From: Chryseobacterium sp. UBA6632
GTDB lineage: Bacteria; Bacteroidota; Bacteroidia; Flavobacteriales; Weeksellaceae
Length of the DNA stretch: 21,820 nt
Assembly (NCBI GenBank): GCA_002455915.1
Contig: DKLU01000184.1
Coordinates: 1-21,820 of the forward strand
Direction: 5' to 3'
In this document: in pieces, positions 1 through 8,222 of the stretch
Numbering within the stretch: the stretch's first letter is position 1
Layout: every line of letters begins with the position of its first letter
Translations under genes and position numbers: made by a program
The notes under the pieces: model-generated
What the model was told of the DNA's origin: nothing
What the model saw: only the letters and a program-made list of their open reading frames with translations
Databases searched by the model: none

Positions 1-2289
1 TCTCCAAGTTCCGAAGATGCTTAGGTCTTTAACAGGCTTCACTGTAGCTCCTAATGACGCTGTCATTTGCGGGATACTGTTGTTACTTGTTCCTCCAACT
101 TTTACTTTATCTAAATAAAGAGTGTTAGATGTTGTAGAAGCTCCTGATAAAGAAAGTGGGTTGTTGTTATCATCAAATGCAGCTCCGTTTGCATTTCCTT
201 GGTAGAAGTAATCTCCCCAAGAGAACATCCCGTTAATTTCTAAGAAATTAGTTGGTTTGTAAACTCCGTCGAATTCAACACCTTGGTGAATTTCTGTAAT
301 ACCACTGATCTCAGCATAACCTGTAGTTGTAGTATTATCAGCTAAAGTGAAAGTTTGGTTTGTTCTTCTCAACCATCTGTCTCTCCATTCAGTTCTGTAA
401 ACGTTAATGTTTGCAGAGAATTTCGGAGATCTGAAACCATACCCAACTTCAGCAGAGAAAATTTTCTCGTTTGTTAAGCTTGGGTTTACAACCTGGAAGT
501 TACTTGGGTATACAGAGTTGAAGAAAGGCTGCTTGCTGTAGTAACCAACGTTTGCAAATACGTTGTGTTGGTCGTTGATGTTGTAGTTTGCCCCCCCTTT
601 AATGTTATATCCAAAAAGGTTTTTGAATCCTGTTTTAGTATTAACAACTTGTCCTTGTTGTTTAGTTACACCATCTTGAACGAAGTTATCAATTCTTTGG
701 TAACCTTGGTTAGAAACCGATCCTTGTAAGAATGCAGATAGGTTATTTTTAGAATATTCAACCTGACCAAATGCACTGTACCAGATAACTTCACCGTCGT
801 TGCTATATCCAACCTGCTGGTTAAGAGGAGCTGTTTTTCCTCCGAAAGGATTCCAAGCTAGCTTTTGGTAATCAAAGGTATTTGTAACTGTGTAAGGAGC
901 TACGTTTTTATTTAAAATTTCTTGGTAACCGTTTGATCCATAAAGATCTGAAGCTACTTGGTAGTGATATCCATAGTAATATCTGTCATCAGTACCAATT
1001 GAGAAATTCCAATTATCATTTACTTTATGCTGGAAGTTTGCTAAGATACCATACCAGTTGTGAGAGTTGATGCTTGATCTTCTGATGATACCATCTCTTA
1101 CTGTTGATGTTTTTCCTGTTTTAGGATCTGTAACTTGGTAAGGAGTTCCTGCAACTAAACCATTATTTAGATCATAGATTTTGTTATAATCATATGTACC
1201 GTCTGCTCTTCTGTATGAGTTAAGGTTTGTTGTTGTTGGGTTACCACTGCTGTTGAAAGCACCAGTCCAATAGCTTCCAAGATCTCCTGTTCCACCACCT
1301 CTACCATTAGACATGTAAAGTACAGTACTTAATTTAGATTTCTCACTGATTGAAAAATCCCAGTTCAACATCATTACAGGCTTAGAATAATAGTTAGCTC
1401 TGTTTGCAATGTTTACTCTCTGTCCGTTACCATCGATGAAATATCCCCAATCTGAGTTATATGTTCTATCAGGAGTTTGAGGATCATCTTGATTGTATCT
1501 CTTATAATCAGCGATTGTTGGAGAATAAGTTCTCTGGTTGTGCCACTGAGGAGCAGAAGTTAAAGTAAATTGGAAATTATGTTTTTTATTAGCTTCCCAA
1601 CCTAAAGCGAAGTAGTAAGCATAAGATTCATAATCTGTATTTTGGATATATGTGCTTCCTGCTTGTCTGCTCATTAAGATAGACGATGACCATCCGTTGT
1701 CTGATTTACCTGTATTATAAGCGAAAGATGTTTTAAAATAATCGTTGTTACCAAGTCCTAATCTAATTACACCTCCTTTTTTCATGTCTGCAGACTTTGT
1801 TAAGAAGTTCATTGTACCTCCAACAGAAGCAATAGCTAATTTTGAAGAACCAAGACCTCTCTGTACCTGCATAAAACTTGTTACGTCCGATAATCCAGTC
1901 CAGTTTGAGAAATAAACAGTACCACCCTCCATATCGTTTACAGGCATACCGTTTACCATTACTGCAATGTTTCTCGATTCGAAACCACGCATAACAATCT
2001 GTGAGTCTCCGAAACCACCCCCTCCTTTAGTAGCATATACAGAAGGGGTTGTATTTAGCAATTCAACAAGCTCTTGATTTCCTTGTCTTTCTAGGATCTG
2101 TGCTGCTTTAATTGTAGATGCAGCAACTGGTGTTTTTCTATCTTTTGCGATATCGGTTACACCTCTTAGGATTACCTCTTCAATGTCTTTGGATTTTGAA
2201 ACAGTATCCTGAACTTGTTGAGCGTAATAGACACTAGCTGTTGATAATGTAATTACCGCAGTTAGAATCGATTTGTTGATTAATTTCAT
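1..2289 (-). CDS. TonB-dependent receptor, N-terminal 763 residues (cut by window edge)
   Basis: This is an outer-membrane, energy-coupled importer of a bound substrate; the substrate cannot be told from the sequence. Reading the minus strand from the ATG at 2289 gives 763 codons without a stop to base 1, where the window cuts it on a codon boundary. Residues 1-24 are a signal peptide ending in YYAQ. A TonB-box-like stretch, DIEEVILRG, lies at about 35-43. A plug domain follows, with RGFESRNIAVMVNGMPVNDM at about 101-120 and VQRGLGSSKLAIASVGGTMNF at about 142-162. The rest alternates aromatic- and Asn-rich strands typical of the 22-strand barrel. No carboxypeptidase-regulatory-like N-terminal domain is present, unlike SusC-type receptors. 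It is separated from nadC by 210 bases holding a hairpin and only a one-mismatch -7 candidate (GAATTTTG, 2330-2323). The family call is secure; the substrate is unknown. Confidence 0.93.
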   Translation of the reverse strand, partial: MKLINKSILTAVITLSTASVYYAQQVQDTVSKSKDIEEVILRGVTDIAKDRKTPVAASTIKAAQILERQGNQELVELLNTTPSVYATKGGGGFGDSQIVMRGFESRNIAVMVNGMPVNDMEGGTVYFSNWTGLSDVTSFMQVQRGLGSSKLAIASVGGTMNFLTKSADMKKGGVIRLGLGNNDYFKTSFAYNTGKSDNGWSSSILMSRQAGSTYIQNTDYESYAYYFALGWEANKKHNFQFTLTSAPQWHNQRTYSPTIADYKRYNQDDPQTPDRTYNSDWGYFIDGNGQRVNIANRANYYSKPVMMLNWDFSISEKSKLSTVLYMSNGRGGGTGDLGSYWTGAFNSSGNPTTTNLNSYRRADGTYDYNKIYDLNNGLVAGTPYQVTDPKTGKTSTVRDGIIRRSSINSHNWYGILANFQHKVNDNWNFSIGTDDRYYYGYHYQVASDLYGSNGYQEILNKNVAPYTVTNTFDYQKLAWNPFGGKTAPLNQQVGYSNDGEVIWYSAFGQVEYSKNNLSAFLQGSVSNQGYQRIDNFVQDGVTKQQGQVVNTKTGFKNLFGYNIKGGANYNINDQHNVFANVGYYSKQPFFNSVYPSNFQVVNPSLTNEKIFSAEVGYGFRSPKFSANINVYRTEWRDRWLRRTNQTFTLADNTTTTGYAEISGITEIHQGVEFDGVYKPTNFLEINGMFSWGDYFYQGNANGAAFDDNNNPLSLSGASTTSNTLYLDKVKVGGTSNNSIPQMTASLGATVKPVKDLSIFGTWR

Positions 2290-2454
2290 AATCGTTAGTA
2301 ATAGTTAGATTTAAATTTTATGCAAAATTCGGTAAATAAATTTTAACTAATATTAACTGTATGTTAATTTTTAATCAATCTCAATAAGGTTTAATTGCTT
2401 GATTTATAATGCATTGAATAATAATCGATATTTTGTATGAAAAAAATCATATTA

Positions 2455-2497
2455 TTGAATTTTTAACAATAATGGGGTATTTTTGTTAAAAATTCAA
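2455..2497 (-). terminator. Hairpin just after nadC, probable terminator of the nitroreductase-nadB-nadC unit
   Basis: The arms TTGAATTTTTAACAA (2455-2469) and TTGTTAAAAATTCAA (2483-2497) are perfect 15-base inverted repeats around a 13-base loop. The hairpin starts two bases past the nadC stop. On the minus strand it is followed, after a few bases, by a run of seven T. The stem is AT-rich, so this may be a weak terminator or an RNA 3'-end stabiliser. Confidence 0.6.
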
Positions 2498-2499
2498 CG

Positions 2500-3360
2500 C
2501 TATTTCACCGCCTTGAGACTCAAATCAATATTTTTTGCAGAGTGCGTTAGAGCGCCTACAGAGATGAAATTAACACCCGTTGTCGCAATTTCTTTTAACA
2601 TATCTCTGGTAATTCCGCCAGATGCTTCAGACTCACAAGAACCGTTGATCATCTCAACTGCCTGCTTCATCATTTTCACATCCATATTATCCAACATGAT
2701 TCTGTCAACTTTTGCTTTAATGGCTTCCTGAACTTCTTCAAGGTTTCTTGTCTCAACCTCAATCTTCAGTTTCTTCTTAGTCTTTTTAACGTAGTCTTTC
2801 GCCATTTTTACTGCATTGGTGATACTTCCGTTATAATCAACGTGATTATCTTTCAACATAATCATATCATAAAGACCATATCGGTGATTGGTTCCGCCGC
2901 CAATAGCAACCGCCCATTTTTCACAAACTCTGAAATTCGGAGTCGTTTTTCTGGTGTCTAATAATTTTGTTTTTGTTCCAACTAATCTTGAATCCCATTC
3001 ATGAGTTAAAGTGGCGATTCCACTCATTCTCTGCATGCAGTTCAACACTAATCTTTCCGTTGAAAGAATCGATCTTGCACTTCCGGTAACAATCATGGCA
3101 ATATCTCCAACTTTCGCGGGAGTTCCGTCTTTAATGAAAATTTCTATTTTCAGATCTTTGTCAAACGTGTTAAAAATAATTTCAGCCAATTCCACGCCCG
3201 CCAAAATACAGTCTTCTTTTACCAACAGTTTGGCGCTTTGCTCCAAATCCTTCGGAATGGTGGAAAGGGTAGAGTGATCTCCATCCTGAATATCTTCTTC
3301 CAAAGCATTTTTTATGAATTGTTTTAAAACTTTATCGGTAACGTACGCTGGTCTTTTCAT
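2500..3360 (-). CDS. nadC: Quinolinate phosphoribosyltransferase (decarboxylating)
   Basis: Cytoplasmic enzyme that converts quinolinate and PRPP to nicotinate mononucleotide, CO2 and pyrophosphate, the entry into NAD from the de novo aspartate route. The 286 residues match the usual length. The family signatures are all present in order: STERLVLNCMQRMSGIAT at about 100-117, DTRKTTP at 135-141, GGGTNHRYGLYD at 154-165, LKDNH at 169-173, the acidic EVE at 201-203, DRIMLDN at 219-225, EASGGI at 245-250 and the phosphate-binding SVGALTHS at 267-274. The ATG lies 12 bases after the nadB stop, so the two are surely co-transcribed and feed one pathway. A 15-base-pair hairpin follows the stop. Nothing looks damaged. 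Confidence 0.97.
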   Translation of the reverse strand: MKRPAYVTDKVLKQFIKNALEEDIQDGDHSTLSTIPKDLEQSAKLLVKEDCILAGVELAEIIFNTFDKDLKIEIFIKDGTPAKVGDIAMIVTGSARSILSTERLVLNCMQRMSGIATLTHEWDSRLVGTKTKLLDTRKTTPNFRVCEKWAVAIGGGTNHRYGLYDMIMLKDNHVDYNGSITNAVKMAKDYVKKTKKKLKIEVETRNLEEVQEAIKAKVDRIMLDNMDVKMMKQAVEMINGSCESEASGGITRDMLKEIATTGVNFISVGALTHSAKNIDLSLKAVK

Positions 3361-3372
3361 TTTTATTTGATT

Positions 3373-4944
3373 TTAGGCTAAATCCTTATTGTAGAATGCT
3401 CCTTTATTTTCCTTCATTTCCATCGATTGCGTAATGATGAGGTGAGCAACGGTTGTTAAATTTCTCAGTTCTGAAAGTTGAGGCGAAAGAATAGAGTAGT
3501 GATAAATTTCATTCACCGCAGCCGCAATTTCCTGATGTTTTTGCAAAGCCATGTTTAGACGGCGGTTGCTTCTCACGATTCCTACCAAATCGCTCATCAT
3601 TTCCTGAAGCTGTTTTCTTAAATAAGAAACGATTACCATTTCGTCCATAATTTTCATTCCTTCTTCATTCCATTCCGGAACGGCTTTAAGATCTTCAAAG
3701 TTGAAGTTATTTTCATTTAAAAGATCAACGGTTGTCATTGCAGCACTGTGCCCGAAAACTAAACCTTCCAATAATGAGTTGGAGGCCAGTCTGTTTGCTC
3801 CGTGAAGCCCGGAATTAGTGCATTCACCTACGGCAAAAAGATTTTTGATGGAGGATTGTCCGTCCTTATCAATTTCAATTCCGCCCATCAGATAATGACA
3901 AGCCGGAACTACAGGAATCAATTGGGTAAAAGGATCAATTCCTTCGTCTTTACATTTTTTATAAATATTCGGGAAATGTTCTAAGAATTTTTCATGATCC
4001 ATTTCTTTACAGTCAAGACCTACAAATTCATCTCCCGTGATTTTCATTTCGGCATCAATAGCTCTTGCTACGATGTCTCTGGAAGCCAATTCTTCACGCT
4101 CATCATATTTATGCATGAATTTTTCACCTCTTTTGGTTCTTAATTTTGCTCCGTCTCCGCGAACGGCTTCAGAGATTAAAAACAACATACCATCCATTTT
4201 GCTGTATAAAGCGGTTGGGTGAAACTGGTAATACTGCATATTGGAAACCTTGCCCTTTGCTCTTGCTACAAAAGCAATTCCGTCGCCTGTTGCAATCGTA
4301 GGGTTTGTCGTGTTTTTGTAAACGTGACCGGCTCCTCCTGTGGCAACTAATGTTATTTTTGAAGTAATTTTTTTGATAGATTTAGACTTTTCATCTAAAA
4401 TATAAGCACCATAGCAGTGAATATCGCCTTCATTTAATTCTTTTCCTGGAACATGGTGTTGCGTAATGATATCGATTACGTAATGGTGATCGAGAATTTC
4501 AATATTCGGGCTTGTTTTTGCGGTTTGCAATAAAGCTCTCTCAATCTCGAAACCGGTAATGTCTTTATGATGAACAATTCTGTTTTCGGTGTGGCCACCC
4601 TCTCTTCCTAAAGCAAATTCACCATTTTTCATGTCGAAATTAGCGCCCCATTCTACAATTTCGTTGAATCTTGCAGGAGCCTCTTTCACCACCATTTCTA
4701 CAACATCGCGTTTGTTTTCGCCATCTCCGGCACGCATCGTGTCTTCAATATGCTTATCAAAATTATCATTTTTAGAATCGGTAACCACCGCCAGACCGCC
4801 TTGTGCGTATTTGGTGTTGCTTTCATCTTCATCAGATTTTGTAACAATGATTATTTTGGCATCGGGGAGCTGCTCAGAAACTTTAATGGCATAAGAAAGT
4901 CCCGAAATACCGGAACCAATTACTAATACATCCGCTTTTATCAT
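3373..4944 (-). CDS. nadB: L-aspartate oxidase
   Basis: FAD enzyme that oxidises L-aspartate to iminoaspartate, the first step of de novo NAD synthesis; quinolinate synthase (NadA) then makes the substrate of NadC. The 523 residues fit the family. The dinucleotide-binding GSGISGLSYA is at 10-19, TKYAQGGLA at 44-52, REGGHTENRIVHHKDITG at about 114-131, ATGGAGHVY at 201-209, FHPTAL at 241-246, SEAVRGDGAKLR at 258-269, HYLMGGI at 350-356 and GLHGANRLASNSLLEGLVFG at about 379-398. These follow the succinate dehydrogenase/aspartate oxidase fold, and the context with nadC makes aspartate oxidase the right member. It lies 31 bases after the nitroreductase stop. nadA is not in the window. Confidence 0.97.
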   Translation of the reverse strand: MIKADVLVIGSGISGLSYAIKVSEQLPDAKIIIVTKSDEDESNTKYAQGGLAVVTDSKNDNFDKHIEDTMRAGDGENKRDVVEMVVKEAPARFNEIVEWGANFDMKNGEFALGREGGHTENRIVHHKDITGFEIERALLQTAKTSPNIEILDHHYVIDIITQHHVPGKELNEGDIHCYGAYILDEKSKSIKKITSKITLVATGGAGHVYKNTTNPTIATGDGIAFVARAKGKVSNMQYYQFHPTALYSKMDGMLFLISEAVRGDGAKLRTKRGEKFMHKYDEREELASRDIVARAIDAEMKITGDEFVGLDCKEMDHEKFLEHFPNIYKKCKDEGIDPFTQLIPVVPACHYLMGGIEIDKDGQSSIKNLFAVGECTNSGLHGANRLASNSLLEGLVFGHSAAMTTVDLLNENNFNFEDLKAVPEWNEEGMKIMDEMVIVSYLRKQLQEMMSDLVGIVRSNRRLNMALQKHQEIAAAVNEIYHYSILSPQLSELRNLTTVAHLIITQSMEMKENKGAFYNKDLA

Positions 4945-4975
4945 ATGCTTGCTTTAGGTACAATCGTCTAAATAA

Positions 4976-5602
4976 CTAGATAAATTTAAACAATTTTTCG
5001 TTTGGTTTTCTTACTTTTTTCATGTGCTGGAAATGATCTTCCTCCGAACGGTAGCCTAATGCGAGGGTAACGGTTACTTTTTCGGTTTCAGGATTGATGT
5101 TGAGAACGTCTTCAATCACATCCTGCCGGAAGCCTTCCATCGGGCAGGTATCTATATTCTCAATCGCTGCAGCGTACATTAAATTTGCCAAAACGATGTA
5201 AGACTGTTTTTCTGCCCAGTTGAAAATTTCATCACTGGTTTTCTGATTAATATGTTGGTTGATGCTGTTTTTGAAAAGCTCAAGATTTTCAATCGGAGTT
5301 TCGCGAACATCTGAAATATGCCTGAAATATCCGTTGATATAGCTCTCGTCAACTGTTTTTTTAGAAACAATAATAATTAAATGAGAGCACGTAGAAATCT
5401 GTGAGGGATTATAGAAAGCCGGAATCAGCTTTTGTTTTATTTCTTCACTTTCAGCCACCAGAATTTTATAAGGCTGAAGCCCCAAAGAGCTTGCCGATAA
5501 TTTTCCTGACTCAAGAATGTTGTGAAGCGTTTCCTGAGGAATGATTTCGTTGTTGAATTTTTTTACAGAATATCTTCTGCTTAAAGCTTCCAAATAATTC
5601 AT
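4976..5602 (-). CDS. Nitroreductase-family NAD(P)H-dependent FMN oxidoreductase
   Basis: This is a 208-residue NfsB-like flavoprotein that would reduce nitro compounds, quinones or flavins with NAD(P)H. Visible signs are the N-terminal FMN-phosphate motif RRYSVKKF (9-16), SSLGLQPYKILVA (38-50), the internal CPMEGF (153-158) and LGYRSEED (182-189) near the end. Length and start agree with the family, and there is no signal peptide. A perfect -7 element (TAAATTTG) lies four bases before the ATG, so the mRNA may have almost no leader. It is the first gene of a run with nadB and nadC (31- and 12-base gaps). The link to NAD synthesis may be functional, since it consumes the cofactor, or simply one of position. 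The physiological substrate is not evident. Confidence 0.9.
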   Translation of the reverse strand: MNYLEALSRRYSVKKFNNEIIPQETLHNILESGKLSASSLGLQPYKILVAESEEIKQKLIPAFYNPSQISTCSHLIIIVSKKTVDESYINGYFRHISDVRETPIENLELFKNSINQHINQKTSDEIFNWAEKQSYIVLANLMYAAAIENIDTCPMEGFRQDVIEDVLNINPETEKVTVTLALGYRSEEDHFQHMKKVRKPNEKLFKFI

Positions 5603-5606
5603 ACTA

Positions 5607-5614
5607 CAAATTTA
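5607..5614 (-). promoter_or_regulatory. Bacteroidota -7 element TAAATTTG before the nitroreductase gene
   Basis: Matches TAnnTTTG exactly and ends four bases before the ATG at 5602, so the start site should fall at or within a few bases of the start codon. No clear -33 TTG is seen at the usual spacing. Confidence 0.5.
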
Positions 5615-5649
5615 AGAATTGGATATGAATAAAGTGGTTTTAAAATGAA

Positions 5650-5682
5650 AAAGAATCACTTCTCGTATTGAAGTGATTCTTT
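5650..5682 (-). terminator. Rho-independent-type terminator of T9SS protein A
   Basis: Two perfect 13-base arms, AAAGAATCACTTC (5650-5662) and its complement (5670-5682), enclose a 7-base loop. On the minus strand a T-rich tract (TTTCATTTT) follows. It lies 26 bases past the stop of the gene at 5709. Confidence 0.8.
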
Positions 5683-5708
5683 CTCGTATAATGAATGGTT
5701 ATTTGGTT

Positions 5709-7970
5709 TTAATCCCTGTTTTTAACAATAATCCATCCTGAATATTTGTATGGTGTATTGTGTTTGTTGTTTTCGTTCCAAGTTACAGAATACCAGTAGT
5801 TTCCTGTAGGTACTTTTCTTCCGCCAACAGTTCCGTCCCATTTGTATCCGTTAGCTTTATCTCCCTGATGGATTTTTGCGCCATAACGGTCGAAAATGCT
5901 GAATACCAAGTTTTGTTTTCCTGCCAGAGAAGAATAATCAATAATATCGTTTACGCCGTCTCCGTTTGGTGTGATTACGTTTACCAAATTCGGAACCACA
6001 AAAGCAATAACAATTGGGTCGCAATCATAAGCATCTTTCACATAAATTGTGTGATCGCCTCTTGAAACATTATTAAATACATTAGAATCTTGCCAGTTTA
6101 CATTGTCTAAAGAGTATTTGTAAGCTGGAGTTCCGCCCATTACATTAATTGTAACAGTGGTAGTGCTTACCTCAATATTAGTAACTACGGGCTGTTCTGA
6201 AGGAATTACTTTTACTGTTTGACGAGCGATACAGTCGCCTGTTTTCAATTCAACCCAGTAAATACCTACCCCAACATTTGTAATTGATTGAGTCGTTGCA
6301 CCTGTGCTCCATTTATAACCATTGAATCCAGGTCCTGCATCCAACGTTGTCGTGTCTTCAATACAAATAGTTTTATCTGCCAACACAGTAGAATATACTG
6401 GCGGAATCACTTCCAATGTCACTTTTGCAATAGCATAACATCCTTGAGCGTTTGTTACTTTTACATAAATTACCCCATTTGGAGCGGTATAAGTAAGTGC
6501 ATTCGAAATTGCATTTGTAGAGTTAATCGCGTCTGTTAACGATGGATAATATGTTTTGGTAGTACCCGTTTGTGAAGTTACAGCTGCTACTGTAAGATTG
6601 AAGGTTGCCATTGATGGATTGGTAGGCAAAAAGCAAGATCTCAAAATAGCATTGTTGTTTACCACAACTACAGGATGATGATTTAAGGTAACTTCAGCAA
6701 CGTCGGTACATCCTTGCGGTGTTGTTACTCGTACGTAAATTTTTCCCGGAGCCGCTGCATACGCTGTAGGATTCGGAATAGGGTTGATGTTATTCGTTAA
6801 ATCGAACATCGTATTGAAGAATTCTAAAGTAGAACCCGGAACACTTGAAACATTGGCCGTTGTTAAATCGAAAATAGCAACGCCGGCATTATCATTATTA
6901 CATCCAATCAATGTGGCATCATCTGCGGCGAATGGCGATGGGTTTAAAACAATTTGTCCGTCACCATTGTCACAAAGGGTAGATGTTGGGTCTTTTACCA
7001 CAACATTAATCGTCACTGGCCCTGAATATTGGAATGCTGCAGGGTTGGTGATAACAGTTCCTCCAGTAGAATATATGAATGTATAATTTGAAGGGTTTGT
7101 TACAAATTGATTCTGATACGTTGTTAAATCTACCGTTCCGTTTCCTGTTGCAGGGTTTACGCAAACAAATGGGGTAATTGTATTATTTAAAATAGGAACT
7201 TTATCAATGAAGATTTTAGCATTTTTAATCGAGTGTCTTGCAGAAGCACCCCCTGTTGCAGCCGAAAATCCGAAGTATCCTGTAGTCATACCTATTGCAC
7301 CTCCTGAAGGAGCAAATGTTTGTGAAACGATGGTTGTTCCATCTATTTTAATGATGATATCCCAATTGTCAGGATTTATCATATTGGTTTGCCCGTTTAC
7401 TTCAACGTGTTTGTAAGTTGCCCCTACGAAAGGTTGTGTAGGATTAAGATCTGGTGAGTGGAAAGTACTTCCGGCAGTATTGTTGTATTCAATATTCGGA
7501 TTTCCTGTAGGTGTGTTATTAGTTCCGTATAAAACGTGAACTTTACTCATCTGGCCTTCAGTTGTATTGTTGAAGATGTCAAATCCTACCATTAAGCCAT
7601 TGGCATTAGCTGGAATTCCTAAACCACCTCCGGAAGTAAATCCTGTGGGTGGATTATTTAAATACCAAAAAGTGAATCCGTCACCACGCCCAAATGCCGT
7701 AGTTCCGTTACCATCTATTCTGAAATCGAATTCTACCTTCCATTTGTCGCAGTATTTAAGATTAATAGGAGTTGCTAACTTTATAGCTCCGTATTGATTT
7801 CCTACATCCTGAGTAAGCTGAATAAAGTCTCCGTTTATCTGTGCACTGGATACCAAATCCCAACCAGTGGTTACTACAGGGTTTCCTGAAAGTTGATATG
7901 TCTGCGCCAATAGTTTGCCAGATAAGCTCAGTAAGGTAATTAAGAAAAAATTGAGTAGAGTTTTTTTCAT
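5709..7970 (-). CDS. T9SS type B secreted surface protein with L-type-lectin-like domain (paralogue A)
   Basis: This is a 753-residue exported protein, probably on the cell surface and probably carbohydrate-binding. The signal peptide is about 1-23. An L-type-lectin-like beta-sandwich spans about 25-257 (KVEFDFRIDG, GDGFTFWY, GLMVGFDIFNNT, GYFGFSAATGG). A C-containing domain follows at about 265-345, then two roughly 85-residue Ig-like repeats (about 346-430 and 431-520) with the pattern C-N-N...F-D/N-L-T...Y-V-K-V-T...G-C. Next come an Ig-like unit with LDAGPGFNGYKWSTGATTQSI (543-563), a SprB-like repeat (about 595-655; GGTPAYKYSLDNVNWQDSN) and the type B sorting domain (about 661-753) with ITPNGDGVND, FDRYG, KWDGT and YSGWIIVKNRD. 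From the second repeat on it is closest to paralogue D, although its lectin half matches B. It has its own terminator and appears monocistronic. The ligand is unknown. Confidence 0.88.
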   Translation of the reverse strand: MKKTLLNFFLITLLSLSGKLLAQTYQLSGNPVVTTGWDLVSSAQINGDFIQLTQDVGNQYGAIKLATPINLKYCDKWKVEFDFRIDGNGTTAFGRGDGFTFWYLNNPPTGFTSGGGLGIPANANGLMVGFDIFNNTTEGQMSKVHVLYGTNNTPTGNPNIEYNNTAGSTFHSPDLNPTQPFVGATYKHVEVNGQTNMINPDNWDIIIKIDGTTIVSQTFAPSGGAIGMTTGYFGFSAATGGASARHSIKNAKIFIDKVPILNNTITPFVCVNPATGNGTVDLTTYQNQFVTNPSNYTFIYSTGGTVITNPAAFQYSGPVTINVVVKDPTSTLCDNGDGQIVLNPSPFAADDATLIGCNNDNAGVAIFDLTTANVSSVPGSTLEFFNTMFDLTNNINPIPNPTAYAAAPGKIYVRVTTPQGCTDVAEVTLNHHPVVVVNNNAILRSCFLPTNPSMATFNLTVAAVTSQTGTTKTYYPSLTDAINSTNAISNALTYTAPNGVIYVKVTNAQGCYAIAKVTLEVIPPVYSTVLADKTICIEDTTTLDAGPGFNGYKWSTGATTQSITNVGVGIYWVELKTGDCIARQTVKVIPSEQPVVTNIEVSTTTVTINVMGGTPAYKYSLDNVNWQDSNVFNNVSRGDHTIYVKDAYDCDPIVIAFVVPNLVNVITPNGDGVNDIIDYSSLAGKQNLVFSIFDRYGAKIHQGDKANGYKWDGTVGGRKVPTGNYWYSVTWNENNKHNTPYKYSGWIIVKNRD

Positions 7971-8179
7971 GTGAGCGAGTTGGTTAATGTGTTAAAGTTG
8001 TAAATATATTGATTTTTAGTTGTTTTATATAAATTAAGTAATAATTATGTAATGAAAATCGATTACATTGTGATATGTGTATAATGAAATTGTTAAAATT
8101 TTGTTTTTAGTTTAAAATTTAATTTAAAAATCTTAGATTTAATTTATTTTGTTCTGTTTTTATTTTTAATGATAAAAAG

Positions 8180-8210
8180 AAAATCACCCCCGAAAAGAGG
8201 GAGTGATTTT
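8180..8210 (-). terminator. Terminator of T9SS protein B
   Basis: AAAATCAC (8180-8187) pairs with GTGATTTT (8203-8210), then an inner CCC/GGG (8189-8191 with 8199-8201) encloses a 7-base loop. The one mismatch (8188 with 8202) is C.A on the plus strand but G.U in the minus-strand RNA. A T-run (TCTTTTTATC) follows on the minus strand. The hairpin lies 12 bases after the stop at 8223. Confidence 0.8.
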
Positions 8211-8222
8211 ACCCAAAGAAGA

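Noticed and set aside
2455..2485. Plus-strand promoter-like TTG...TATTTTTG (2478-2485) pointing into the 3' end of nadC
   Set aside because: Both elements fall within the perfect inverted repeat after nadC, so the match is explained by the hairpin; no plus-strand gene follows.
2483..2731. Plus-strand 82-codon reading frame over the nadC 3' end
   Set aside because: It begins with TTG, lies opposite the strongly conserved nadC, and has no recognisable features.
8001..8008. TAnnTTTA matches before A (8001-8008), B (10505-10512) and D (17247-17254) as a special promoter class
   Set aside because: They lack the final G of the consensus, the positions vary, and such AT-only octamers are common by chance in these intergenic regions.
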